This document shows positions 1-5,867 of a DNA stretch of 5,867 nucleotides, piece after piece. A program made the position numbers and the translations under genes. The notes beneath the pieces are model-generated. The model saw nothing but the letters and a program-made list of their open reading frames with translations. It made no database searches and had not been told where the DNA came from. How positions within the stretch are numbered: the first letter of the stretch is position 1; each line of letters starts with the position of its first letter. This stretch comes from an uncultured Gammaproteobacteria bacterium (GTDB lineage Bacteria > Pseudomonadota > Gammaproteobacteria > Pseudomonadales > Azotimanducaceae_A). Location: positions 1 to 5,867 of the forward strand of contig CAJWZG010000178.1 of NCBI GenBank assembly GCA_913049565.1, read 5' to 3'.

Positions 1-1127
1 ATGAAATCGCCGACCTGTTGGATATTTTGGGCTCTCACGAGCGTCTTATGTCCGTTGTGCGTGGCGAGCTGGAGGAAATACGGAACAGCTATGGTGACGA
101 GCGCCGCACCGATATCGTCAGCAGTCAGCTCGATTTGTCCGACGAAGATCTGATTAATGAAGAGGACCTAGTCGTCACAATTTCTCATCAGGGTTACGCG
201 AAAACCCAGCCGCTGGATACTTATCAAGCTCAGCGGCGTGGCGGCCGAGGCAAGGCGGCGACCGCTGTGAAAGATGAAGATTTTGTGGAACATATGGTGG
301 TGGCCCACTCTCACGATACGCTGCTGTGTTTCTCGAACGTGGGTAAAGTTTACTGGTTGCGCGTTTTTGCGATTCCCCAAGGAAGTCGGGGCGCCAAGGG
401 GCGGCCGATGGTGAACCTCTTGCCGTTGGATGCGGCAGAACGCATCACCGCCGTGCTGCCAATCAAAGAGTACACTTCGGATCATTTCGTCTTTATGGCG
501 ACAGCGAACGGCACGGTTAAGAAAACTCCGTTGGAACAGTTTTCTCGGCCACGTAACAGTGGTCTGATCGCTCTCGATTTGGAGGGTGACAATACTTTGG
601 TGGGTGCGGCAATCACCAATGGCAGCCGTGACATTTTGCTATGCGCTAGTTCCGGCAAGGCGACCCGATTCAAAGAGTCAGATGTTCGCGCCATGGGGCG
701 TAGCGCTAAAGGTGTGCGAGGCATCAAACTGGGTGTCGGGCATTCGCTTATTTCGCTAATCATTCCGGCTGCTGATGGCTATTTGCTCACAGCTAGCGAA
801 AACGGCTACGGCAAACGCACAGCCCTCGACGATTTTCCGCTGCGTGGCCGGGGCGCTCAAGGCGTGATCGCGATGCAAACCAGTGAGCGAAACGGGGCCT
901 TAGTGGGAGCCGTGCAAATTTTCGACGGCGACGAACTCATGTTGATTTCCAATATGGGCACTTTGGTGCGCACCAAGGGAGATGAGGTTTCCGTATTGGG
1001 CCGCAACACCCAAGGCGTGAGACTGATTAAGCTGCGCGATGAAGAGATGCTAAACAGCGTCAGCCGCATAGAAGAACAAGAAGACGATTTGCAGGATGCC
1101 TCAGAAGACGGCGCTGCAGAGGAATAG
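1..1127 (+). CDS. gyrA: DNA gyrase subunit A, C-terminal part (5' end outside window)
   Basis: This is the 3' part of the gene for the breakage-reunion subunit of DNA gyrase, the type IIA topoisomerase that introduces negative supercoils using ATP bound by GyrB. The reading frame is open from the first full codon at nt 3, so the gene starts upstream; a TTG at 18 is internal. About 374 residues are visible; the catalytic tyrosine domain is missing. The first residues are the end of the coiled-coil/tower region (IADLLDILGS, GDERRTDI). The GyrA-box QRRGGRG is encoded at 231-251, which separates gyrase from topoisomerase IV ParC. Six repeated beta-pinwheel blades follow, marked by GYAKTQ, GKVYWLRV, GTVKKTPL, GKATRFK, GYGKRTAL and GTLVRTK. 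The protein ends in a short acidic tail, with about 10 Asp/Glu in the last 18 residues. In E. coli such a tail modulates DNA wrapping; that it does so here is inference. The stop is TAG at 1125-1127. Identification is secure. Confidence 0.98.
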   Translation, partial: EIADLLDILGSHERLMSVVRGELEEIRNSYGDERRTDIVSSQLDLSDEDLINEEDLVVTISHQGYAKTQPLDTYQAQRRGGRGKAATAVKDEDFVEHMVVAHSHDTLLCFSNVGKVYWLRVFAIPQGSRGAKGRPMVNLLPLDAAERITAVLPIKEYTSDHFVFMATANGTVKKTPLEQFSRPRNSGLIALDLEGDNTLVGAAITNGSRDILLCASSGKATRFKESDVRAMGRSAKGVRGIKLGVGHSLISLIIPAADGYLLTASENGYGKRTALDDFPLRGRGAQGVIAMQTSERNGALVGAVQIFDGDELMLISNMGTLVRTKGDEVSVLGRNTQGVRLIKLRDEEMLNSVSRIEEQEDDLQDASEDGAAEE

Positions 1128-1196
1128 GCAAAACCTTTGGTGAAAAAAGCCTTTTGCTGAATAAAGTCCTTAGCCAGATACTGGAGCACTAAACGT
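1128..1196 (+). promoter_or_regulatory. gyrA-serC intergenic gap with weak candidate promoter
   Basis: This is the only true intergenic space in the window. A possible sigma70-type promoter is TTGGTG (1137-1142), a 17-base spacer, then AATAAA (1160-1165). It matches the consensus at only about 3 of 6 and 4 of 6 positions and would start RNA near 1172, just upstream of the serC ribosome binding site. An inverted repeat GCAAAA (1128-1133) / TTTTGC (1152-1157) is present, but it is AT-rich, has a long loop and lacks a U-run, so it is not a convincing terminator. Read-through from gyrA into serC is therefore plausible. Confidence 0.2.
1182..1186 (+). promoter_or_regulatory. serC ribosome binding site
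   Basis: TGGAG lies 10 bases before the ATG at 1197. It supports this start, which also gives the expected SerC N-terminus (MARTHNFSAGPAALP). Confidence 0.7.
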
Positions 1197-2273
1197 ATGG
1201 CGAGAACTCATAATTTTTCTGCGGGTCCCGCAGCGCTGCCAACCGAAGTGTTGGCGCAAGCAGCACAAGAAATGCTCGATTTTCAGGGCAGCGGCATGTC
1301 GGTGATGGAAATGAGCCACCGTAGCAAGACGTTTGTGGCGATTGCGGAAGAAGCGGAACAAGATCTTCGTGATCTTTTTGCGATATCCGACGACTATCAC
1401 GTTTTGTTTTTGCAGGGCGGGGCAACGGGTCAATTCGCTGGAATTCCCATGAACCTGACAAGTGCTGACGACACCATCGACTTTGTCGATACTGGTGCTT
1501 GGTCGAAGAAAGCGATCAAGGAGGCAGGCAAGTATTGCGGCGTCAATGTGGCAGCAACCAGCAGCGCGACAAACTACGACCACATTCCGGCGGTTTCAGA
1601 TTGGCAATTGAGCGATAACGCGAGATTGCTGCATGTGTGTTCTAATGAAACGATTGGCGGTGTGCAGTTTAAGGACTTTCCGAAGCACAAAACGCTGGTG
1701 GCCGATATGTCATCGGACATCTTGTCTCGCCCGGTTAACGTGAACGATTTCGGCCTCATTTACGCGGGAGCACAGAAGAATATTGGCCCCGCAGGCCTTA
1801 CTGTGGTTATTGTGCGCAAAGACCTATGCGGTAGTTCGCGTTCGATTACTCCGACTTTCTTGGATTATGCAGTGCAGGCCGATGCTGACTCGATGTCTAA
1901 TACGCCGCCAACCTACTCTTGGTATCTGGCGGGGTTGGTCTTCAAATGGGTTAAAGCCAATGGCGGTTTGGATGGCATGGCCGCGCAAAATCAGGCCAAA
2001 GCCGATCTGCTTTATAACGCGATTGATGCCAGTAACTTCTATAGCGCCCCTGTGGCGAAGGCAGACCGCAGCGTCATGAATGTGCCTTTTACGCTGGCCG
2101 ATGACGCGTTGGATAGCGATTTTTTAACCCAGACAGAAGCAAGGGGTATGTTCAATTTGAAGGGGCATCGCAGCGTAGGCGGTATGCGCGCGAGCATCTA
2201 CAACGCGGTTTCGATGGAATCGGTGCAGGCATTAGTAAACTTCATGAGCGAATTCGAAAATGAGCGCGGATGA
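1197..2273 (+). CDS. serC: Phosphoserine aminotransferase
   Basis: This is a cytoplasmic PLP-dependent class V aminotransferase. It converts 3-phosphohydroxypyruvate plus glutamate to O-phosphoserine, the second step of serine synthesis. In gammaproteobacteria with the PdxB route it also forms 4-phosphohydroxythreonine for vitamin B6 synthesis. At 358 residues it is full length (E. coli has 362). Visible motifs are NFSAGPAALP at the N-terminus, the substrate-binding H41-R42, the cofactor-phosphate loop GGATGQF (74-80), W102, NETIGG (150-155), D170, the Schiff-base lysine K194 in YAGAQKNIGPAG, N235-T236 in SNTPPTYSWYL, and the C-terminal GHRSVGGMRASIYNA (323-337). Every residue I would expect for catalysis is present. 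It is the first gene after gyrA, and its last 14 bases overlap the start of pheA. The placement links serine and B6 synthesis to aromatic amino acid synthesis, as in pseudomonads. Identification is secure. Confidence 0.98.
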   Translation: MARTHNFSAGPAALPTEVLAQAAQEMLDFQGSGMSVMEMSHRSKTFVAIAEEAEQDLRDLFAISDDYHVLFLQGGATGQFAGIPMNLTSADDTIDFVDTGAWSKKAIKEAGKYCGVNVAATSSATNYDHIPAVSDWQLSDNARLLHVCSNETIGGVQFKDFPKHKTLVADMSSDILSRPVNVNDFGLIYAGAQKNIGPAGLTVVIVRKDLCGSSRSITPTFLDYAVQADADSMSNTPPTYSWYLAGLVFKWVKANGGLDGMAAQNQAKADLLYNAIDASNFYSAPVAKADRSVMNVPFTLADDALDSDFLTQTEARGMFNLKGHRSVGGMRASIYNAVSMESVQALVNFMSEFENERG

Positions 2274-3375
2274 TGATGAGCTAAAACCCCTTCGGGAGCG
2301 TATCGATTCGCTAGACGAACAACTGCTCAGGCTGCTGAATGAACGCGCTCAGTGTGCCCTCGAGGTGGGTAAAGTGAAAGAGCGTCAGCCCGTGCTGGCG
2401 GATCAAGAAACGACGGTCTTCTACCGACCCGAGCGAGTGGCGCAAATCATGCGCCGGCTAACCGAGCAAAACTCAGGGCCATTATCTAACGGTGATATCG
2501 AAACACTGTTTCGAGAGATTACAGCTTGCTGTTTGAGCTTGGAGACGCCGATGAGCGTTGCCTACCTCGGGCCAGAAGGCACCTATACTGAAGCGGCTAC
2601 CGTCAAGCAATTTGGACACTTTGTGCAAACGTCTCCGATGGCATCGATAGACGAAGTCTTCCGCGAGGTTGAATCCAGCGACTGCAACTACGGTGTGGTG
2701 CCGGTGGAGAACTCTACCGAGGGTATGGTCAATCACACCCTTGATTGTCTGCTGAACACAACGCTGCGAGTATGTGCGGAGGTTGAACTATCGATTCACC
2801 ATGCTCTGATGCGAGCGAAAAGTGCTGCCCCCGAATTAGCAATTACCCGAATTGTGTCTCACGCCCAAAGTTTGGCTCAGTGCCGAGCTTGGCTGGATCA
2901 ACATTATCCGGGGGTGCCACGCGCAGCCGTGGCCAGTAATGCCGAAGCCGCCAAGCAAGCGGCCGCCGACCCAAATCTACTGGCGGTAGCAGGCGAAATG
3001 GCTGCCGACCGCTATGACTTGCGTCTGCTGGCAACGCGTATAGAAGATAACCCGAATAACAAAACGCGCTTCCTAGTTTTAGGCAAGCAATACGTTGGGC
3101 CGAGTGGCCACGACAAAACGTCGATATTAGTGTCTGTGAAAAATGAACCCGGCGCGCTGTTGCGGGTGTTGTCACCTTTTGAAGCCAACCATATCGGGCT
3201 AACCCGTATAGAAACCCGACCAGCACGCTCTGGGGATTGGTCATACGTCTTTTTTATCGATTTTGACGGACATGAAACGCAGTCTGAAGCGGAAGCCGCA
3301 TTGCGGGAAGTAAGCAATGTCGCGTTGGAAGTGCGGGTGCTGGGATCCTATCCAAAAGCAACGTCACAGGAGTAA
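2260..3375 (+). CDS. pheA: Bifunctional chorismate mutase / prephenate dehydratase (P-protein)
   Basis: This enzyme rearranges chorismate to prephenate and then dehydrates and decarboxylates it to phenylpyruvate, the phenylalanine precursor. It has 371 residues in three domains. An AroQ-type chorismate mutase spans about 1-95, with conserved R12, R29, K40 and E58 (in FYRPER) by alignment to E. coli R11, R28, K39 and E52. The prephenate dehydratase spans about 98-275, with YLGPEGTYT (102-110), VPVENSTEG (148-156) and the catalytic TRF (269-271). A C-terminal ACT domain spans about 287-365, with GAL (298-300) and ETRP (318-321), the regions that bind phenylalanine in feedback inhibition, so allosteric control is expected. 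The ATG at 2260 lies inside the end of serC in another frame, with only a weak GAG (2246-2248) upstream, which suggests translational coupling. No phenylalanine-rich leader peptide or attenuator of the E. coli pheL type can fit here. Confidence 0.98.
   Translation: MSADDDELKPLRERIDSLDEQLLRLLNERAQCALEVGKVKERQPVLADQETTVFYRPERVAQIMRRLTEQNSGPLSNGDIETLFREITACCLSLETPMSVAYLGPEGTYTEAATVKQFGHFVQTSPMASIDEVFREVESSDCNYGVVPVENSTEGMVNHTLDCLLNTTLRVCAEVELSIHHALMRAKSAAPELAITRIVSHAQSLAQCRAWLDQHYPGVPRAAVASNAEAAKQAAADPNLLAVAGEMAADRYDLRLLATRIEDNPNNKTRFLVLGKQYVGPSGHDKTSILVSVKNEPGALLRVLSPFEANHIGLTRIETRPARSGDWSYVFFIDFDGHETQSEAEAALREVSNVALEVRVLGSYPKATSQE
3368..3372 (+). promoter_or_regulatory. hisC ribosome binding site (supports GTG start)
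   Basis: AGGAG lies inside the last codons of pheA, 5 bases before the GTG at 3378. It is the strongest Shine-Dalgarno match among the genes here and settles the non-ATG start, since no in-frame ATG occurs until well inside the protein. Confidence 0.75.
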
Positions 3376-3377
3376 TC

Positions 3378-4502
3378 GTGCAGAACTCATCCATCAACGC
3401 TCGCATAGCAGCATTGAGCCCTTACAAGCCCGGGAAGCCCGTGGAAGAAGTGGCTCGTGAGCTGGGAATCAATGACATCGTCAAACTCGCCAGCAATGAA
3501 AATCCGCGCGGACCCGGCGAAAAGGTTCAGTTAGCTATTGCCGAAGCGGCGACCGAATTGTCGCGTTACCCCGACGGTGGAGGCTTTGCGTTAAAAGCAC
3601 TGCTGGCCGAGAAAATCGGCCTAGAGGCCAATCAGCTCACGCTTGGCAACGGCTCTAATGACGTATTGGATTTGATTGCCAGAGTCGTGCTCGAGCCCGG
3701 AGCTCAGGCGATCATCTCGGAACACAGCTTTGTCGTTTACCGGCTTGCGGTGACTTGTTGCGGCGGTGATTTGATCACCGTACCGGCGAAGAATTACGGT
3801 GCTGATTTGCCGGCCATGTTGCAAGCGATGACAGACCAAACCCGGCTGGTGTTCATTGCTAACCCAAACAATCCAACGGGTACGCGTACTCCAGGTAGCG
3901 AGCTACTGCCCTTTCTGCAGGCGGTACCTGATCATGTATGGGTAGTTCTCGACGAGGCTTACCTTGAATACGTAGAAGACGACGACCACCTCAATGGCGT
4001 AAGCCTACTGCCGCAGTTTCCGAAACTCATTGTTACGCGCACGTTCTCCAAAGTTTACGGATTGGCTGCAGTTCGTTTTGGCTACAGCGCGTCCAGTGCG
4101 CTCTTCGCCGACTTGCTCAATCGCGCAAGGCAACCTTTCAACGTCAATAGCCTCGCGATGGCCGCCGTCATGGCGGCACTTGAGGACGACAACTATGTCG
4201 CCGACAGCGTGACTTTGAATCGCGCTGGCATGAAGCAAATGATTACAGGACTGACGGCGCTTGGGTATGAGCATATTCCGTCGGCGGGAAATTTTGTGGC
4301 TTTTGACTGTGCCGAGCCCGGCAACGAACTGTTTGAGCGCATGCTGCGAGAGGGCGTGATTATTCGAGCGATAGCTGAATACGGGTTGCCTAACCATGTT
4401 CGGGTGAGCATTGGGCTCGAAGCAGAGAACGAGCGCTTTCTGTCGGTACTGGCCAGGGTGGGCGCGAAAGCTATCAATCAAAAGGCCGAGCCAGCATCGT
4501 GA
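3378..4502 (+). CDS. hisC: Histidinol-phosphate / aromatic aminotransferase (HisC2 type)
   Basis: This is a PLP-dependent fold-type I (class I/II) aminotransferase of the HisC family, 374 residues with a GTG start. The family interconverts imidazole-acetol phosphate and histidinol phosphate; several members also transaminate phenylpyruvate and 4-hydroxyphenylpyruvate. Visible motifs are YKPGKPVEEVARELG (16-30), KLASNENPRGP (36-46), GNGSNDVLDL (90-99), ANPNNPTGT (161-169), the PLP-binding D192 in LDEAY, the Schiff-base lysine K225 in TFSKVYGLA, R233, and the probable substrate-carboxylate arginine R342 in VRVSIG. R44 sits in the NENP-x-GP loop where many homologues have a hydrophobic residue. 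The gene lies between the phenylalanine and tyrosine branch enzymes and far from any visible his gene. By analogy with hisC2 of Pseudomonas, an aromatic aminotransferase role is therefore likely, alone or alongside histidine synthesis. Family assignment is secure; the main substrate is inferred from context. Confidence 0.93.
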   Translation: MQNSSINARIAALSPYKPGKPVEEVARELGINDIVKLASNENPRGPGEKVQLAIAEAATELSRYPDGGGFALKALLAEKIGLEANQLTLGNGSNDVLDLIARVVLEPGAQAIISEHSFVVYRLAVTCCGGDLITVPAKNYGADLPAMLQAMTDQTRLVFIANPNNPTGTRTPGSELLPFLQAVPDHVWVVLDEAYLEYVEDDDHLNGVSLLPQFPKLIVTRTFSKVYGLAAVRFGYSASSALFADLLNRARQPFNVNSLAMAAVMAALEDDNYVADSVTLNRAGMKQMITGLTALGYEHIPSAGNFVAFDCAEPGNELFERMLREGVIIRAIAEYGLPNHVRVSIGLEAENERFLSVLARVGAKAINQKAEPAS

Positions 4503-5338
4503 AACTGCAGATGCTGGCCATCGTCGGCGTGGGGCTGATTGGCGGGTCTATTGGTAAAGCGGTCAAGCAGCGGGGTGCGGCAAACCATGTTGTTGGAATC
4601 GAGGCCAATGCCGACTCCGCCCAGTGGGCACTCAACAACGGCCTCATCGACAGTATCGCTGCTGATGTTCCCGATAATGCAGACCTGATCGCATTGTGCG
4701 TGCCCAGTGATCTAGTCGCCGAATGGGTAGTAAAGCTTGCAGATCGAAGCGTTCCAATGTTTGACGTTGGCAGTGTAAAAGAACCTATCGTCGAGGCGGT
4801 CAAAACCAGGTGTCCGGTGCCGGCCCACTTTTTGCCCTGTCACCCAATTAGCGGGTCGGAAAAGAGTGGGCCCCAGGCGGCTGACGCTGGGCTTTTTGAG
4901 GCCTGTACTTTGGTCATCACGCCGCTGGCAACAACATCGGAGCAAGCAAAGCAAACCTGCGTAGATTTTTGGCAGGCGTTGGGATCAACCATCGTTAGTA
5001 TGAGCCCGCAAGATCACGACGCGGCACTTGCAGTCACCAGTCATTTACCGCATCTCTTGGCCTTTGCTTTTATGGAGCAAGTTACCGGCGAGCATCTGCC
5101 GTTGACCGGGGGCGGGTTCCGCGATTTCACCCGCATTGCAGCAGCGAGCCCAGAGCTGTGGTGGCGAATAATGCAGCTCAATCGTAATGCTTTGAATGCC
5201 GCGCTCGCAGATTACAGCCAAAGCCTCGAAACGCTAGCACAAGCGATCGAGAGCGGTGACGAAGCGCGTGGGCTGGCGCTGATACGCGCAGCAGCAGCAA
5301 AACGTCGGTCTGCTGACTCACAACAAAACGAAGGCTAG
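4499..5338 (+). CDS. tyrA: Prephenate/arogenate dehydrogenase, stand-alone
   Basis: This enzyme oxidatively decarboxylates prephenate to 4-hydroxyphenylpyruvate (or arogenate to tyrosine) with NAD(P)+. It has 279 residues: an N-terminal Rossmann domain and a helical C-terminal dimerisation domain. Visible motifs are the dinucleotide loop GVGLIGGSIG (10-19), an acidic E35 at the end of the second strand (favouring NAD+), DVGSVKEPI (89-97), HPISGSEKSGP (115-125), SHLPHLLA with H182 and H185, and GGGFRDFTRIAAASPELW (204-221). It has no chorismate mutase domain, ACT domain or EPSP synthase domain. In Pseudomonas, tyrA at this locus is fused to aroA; here the protein ends with a short polar tail. 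The GTG start at 4499 overlaps the hisC stop by 4 bases (GTGA). An ATG at 4511 (residue 5) is an alternative start, but neither has a strong ribosome binding site; the coupled GTG is preferred. Substrate preference between prephenate and arogenate cannot be read from the sequence. Confidence 0.95.
   Translation: MKLQMLAIVGVGLIGGSIGKAVKQRGAANHVVGIEANADSAQWALNNGLIDSIAADVPDNADLIALCVPSDLVAEWVVKLADRSVPMFDVGSVKEPIVEAVKTRCPVPAHFLPCHPISGSEKSGPQAADAGLFEACTLVITPLATTSEQAKQTCVDFWQALGSTIVSMSPQDHDAALAVTSHLPHLLAFAFMEQVTGEHLPLTGGGFRDFTRIAAASPELWWRIMQLNRNALNAALADYSQSLETLAQAIESGDEARGLALIRAAAAKRRSADSQQNEG
5330..5334 (+). promoter_or_regulatory. cmk ribosome binding site within the end of tyrA
   Basis: GAAGG lies in the last codons of tyrA, 9 bases before the ATG at 5344, and supports that start. 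The tyrA stop and a TTTTT run fall between them. Confidence 0.6.
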
Positions 5339-5343
5339 TTTTT

Positions 5344-5867
5344 ATGGAAGCTAAGAGGCCTAGTCATGTTCCTGTGCTCACCATCGATGGTCCGGGTGGG
5401 GCAGGTAAAGGAACGGTAGCCAGCGTTGTGGCCAAAACCAAAGGCTGGCACCTGCTGGATAGTGGCGCGCTGTATCGAATTATCGCTGTGGTTGGTGCTC
5501 GCGAGGGCATCGGTTTAGACGATGTCGGCGCCTTGGTGTCGCTTGTTGAGCGGGTGGATATTGCATTCAAGGACGATCAAGTGCTGGTCAATGAGGTTGA
5601 TGTTAGCCACGACATTCGTACTGAGGACGCTGGCAACAGCGCGTCTAAAGTCGCGGCTCTGCCACCCGTTCGTGAGGCAATTCTCGCGCTGCAGCGTGGG
5701 TTTCGAAAGGCACCCGGCTTGGTCGCGGACGGTCGAGATATGGGTACCGTGGTTTTCCCAGATGCGCCGGTCAAGATATTTCTTGATGCCTCAGCGCAGG
5801 CTCGTGCTGAGCGGCGCTATAACCAGTTGAAAAACAAAGGTTTGAGTGTTAATTTGCGCGCCCTTCT
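5344..5867 (+). CDS. cmk: Cytidylate kinase, N-terminal part (3' end outside window)
   Basis: This enzyme phosphorylates CMP and dCMP with ATP, feeding CTP and dCTP pools. The frame runs open from ATG 5344 to the window edge, giving 174 full codons of a family that is usually about 225-230 residues, so roughly the last quarter is missing. Visible motifs are VLTIDGPGGAGKGT near the N-terminus (P-loop GPGGAGKGT at 16-24, where E. coli has GPSGAGKGT), LLDSGALYR for nucleotide binding, the CMP-binding-region segment DIRTEDAGNSASKVAALP, and ADGRDMGTVVFPDAPVKIFLDAS, which precedes the arginine-rich lid (ARAERRYNQL). The gene begins 5 bases after the tyrA stop, so it is very likely co-transcribed with it. 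In gammaproteobacteria cmk is normally followed by rpsA, which would lie just beyond the window. Identification is secure. Confidence 0.97.
   Translation, partial: MEAKRPSHVPVLTIDGPGGAGKGTVASVVAKTKGWHLLDSGALYRIIAVVGAREGIGLDDVGALVSLVERVDIAFKDDQVLVNEVDVSHDIRTEDAGNSASKVAALPPVREAILALQRGFRKAPGLVADGRDMGTVVFPDAPVKIFLDASAQARAERRYNQLKNKGLSVNLRAL

Noticed and set aside
1..150. ATG at position 1 as a gene start
   Set aside because: That frame reaches a stop after about 50 codons and encodes nothing recognisable. Frame 3 carries clear GyrA sequence from the first bases, so the gene simply continues in from upstream.
1128..1157. Rho-independent terminator after gyrA
   Set aside because: The GCAAAA/TTTTGC repeat is short, AT-rich, has an 18-base loop and no following T-run.
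1154..1182. Promoter TTGCTG - 17 bases - GATACT before serC
   Set aside because: It matches the consensus weakly, and transcription would start near 1189, after the serC ribosome binding site at 1182-1186, so it could not serve the gene properly.
1783..2079. 98-codon + strand open frame inside serC
   Set aside because: It is out of frame with serC, whose conserved motifs run through this region without a break. No independent ribosome binding site or domain is visible.
4005..4481. 158-codon open frame on the - strand inside hisC
   Set aside because: It is fully antisense to a gene with intact HisC motifs, shows no recognisable domain, and is a shadow of the coding strand. The same applies to the other antisense open frames across the window, such as 1170-1583 and 2843-3244.
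5339..5343. TTTTT between tyrA and cmk as a terminator tail
   Set aside because: No stable stem precedes it, and it sits between the cmk ribosome binding site and its start codon.
1..5867. Mobile element, CRISPR, RNA gene or undescribed system
   Set aside because: Every long stretch is explained by six well-known core genes in a known order. I saw no repeat array, transposase, tRNA-like fold or foreign-looking insert.

Overview
The window is a stretch of ordinary core bacterial genome, almost certainly from a gammaproteobacterium. All six genes lie on the + strand, nearly end to end: the 3' part of gyrA, then serC, pheA, hisC (the hisC2 type), tyrA, and the 5' part of cmk. The order gyrA-serC-pheA-hisC2-tyrA-cmk is the one known from Pseudomonas and related Pseudomonadales/Cellvibrionales. 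The protein details also fit that group: PheA has a FYRPER chorismate mutase motif and an ETRP version of the phenylalanine-binding motif. I cannot place the organism more precisely from the sequence alone.

Layout: positions 1-1127 encode the C-terminal DNA-wrapping half of DNA gyrase subunit A, with GyrA-box and acidic tail. A 69-base gap (1128-1196) is the only real intergenic space; it holds the serC ribosome binding site, a weak candidate promoter and no convincing terminator. From 1197 the genes are packed: serC and pheA overlap by 14 bases, pheA and hisC are 2 bases apart, hisC and tyrA overlap by 4 bases (GTGA), and tyrA and cmk are 5 bases apart. This looks like one transcription unit with translational coupling.

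Function: PheA takes chorismate through prephenate to phenylpyruvate. TyrA takes prephenate (or arogenate) towards tyrosine. The HisC-type aminotransferase can supply the final transamination of the aromatic keto acids and/or the histidinol-phosphate step. SerC makes phosphoserine and also serves the pyridoxal phosphate pathway, whose product is the cofactor of both SerC and HisC. Cmk recycles CMP/dCMP and by convention leads into rpsA, which would lie beyond the window.

The one departure from the expected layout is the lack of aroA (EPSP synthase). In Pseudomonas it is fused to tyrA and sits before cmk; here TyrA stops cleanly as a 279-residue single-domain protein and cmk follows at once. 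I found no mobile element, CRISPR array, RNA gene, phage gene or unknown system, and no stretch over 300 bases without a gene.
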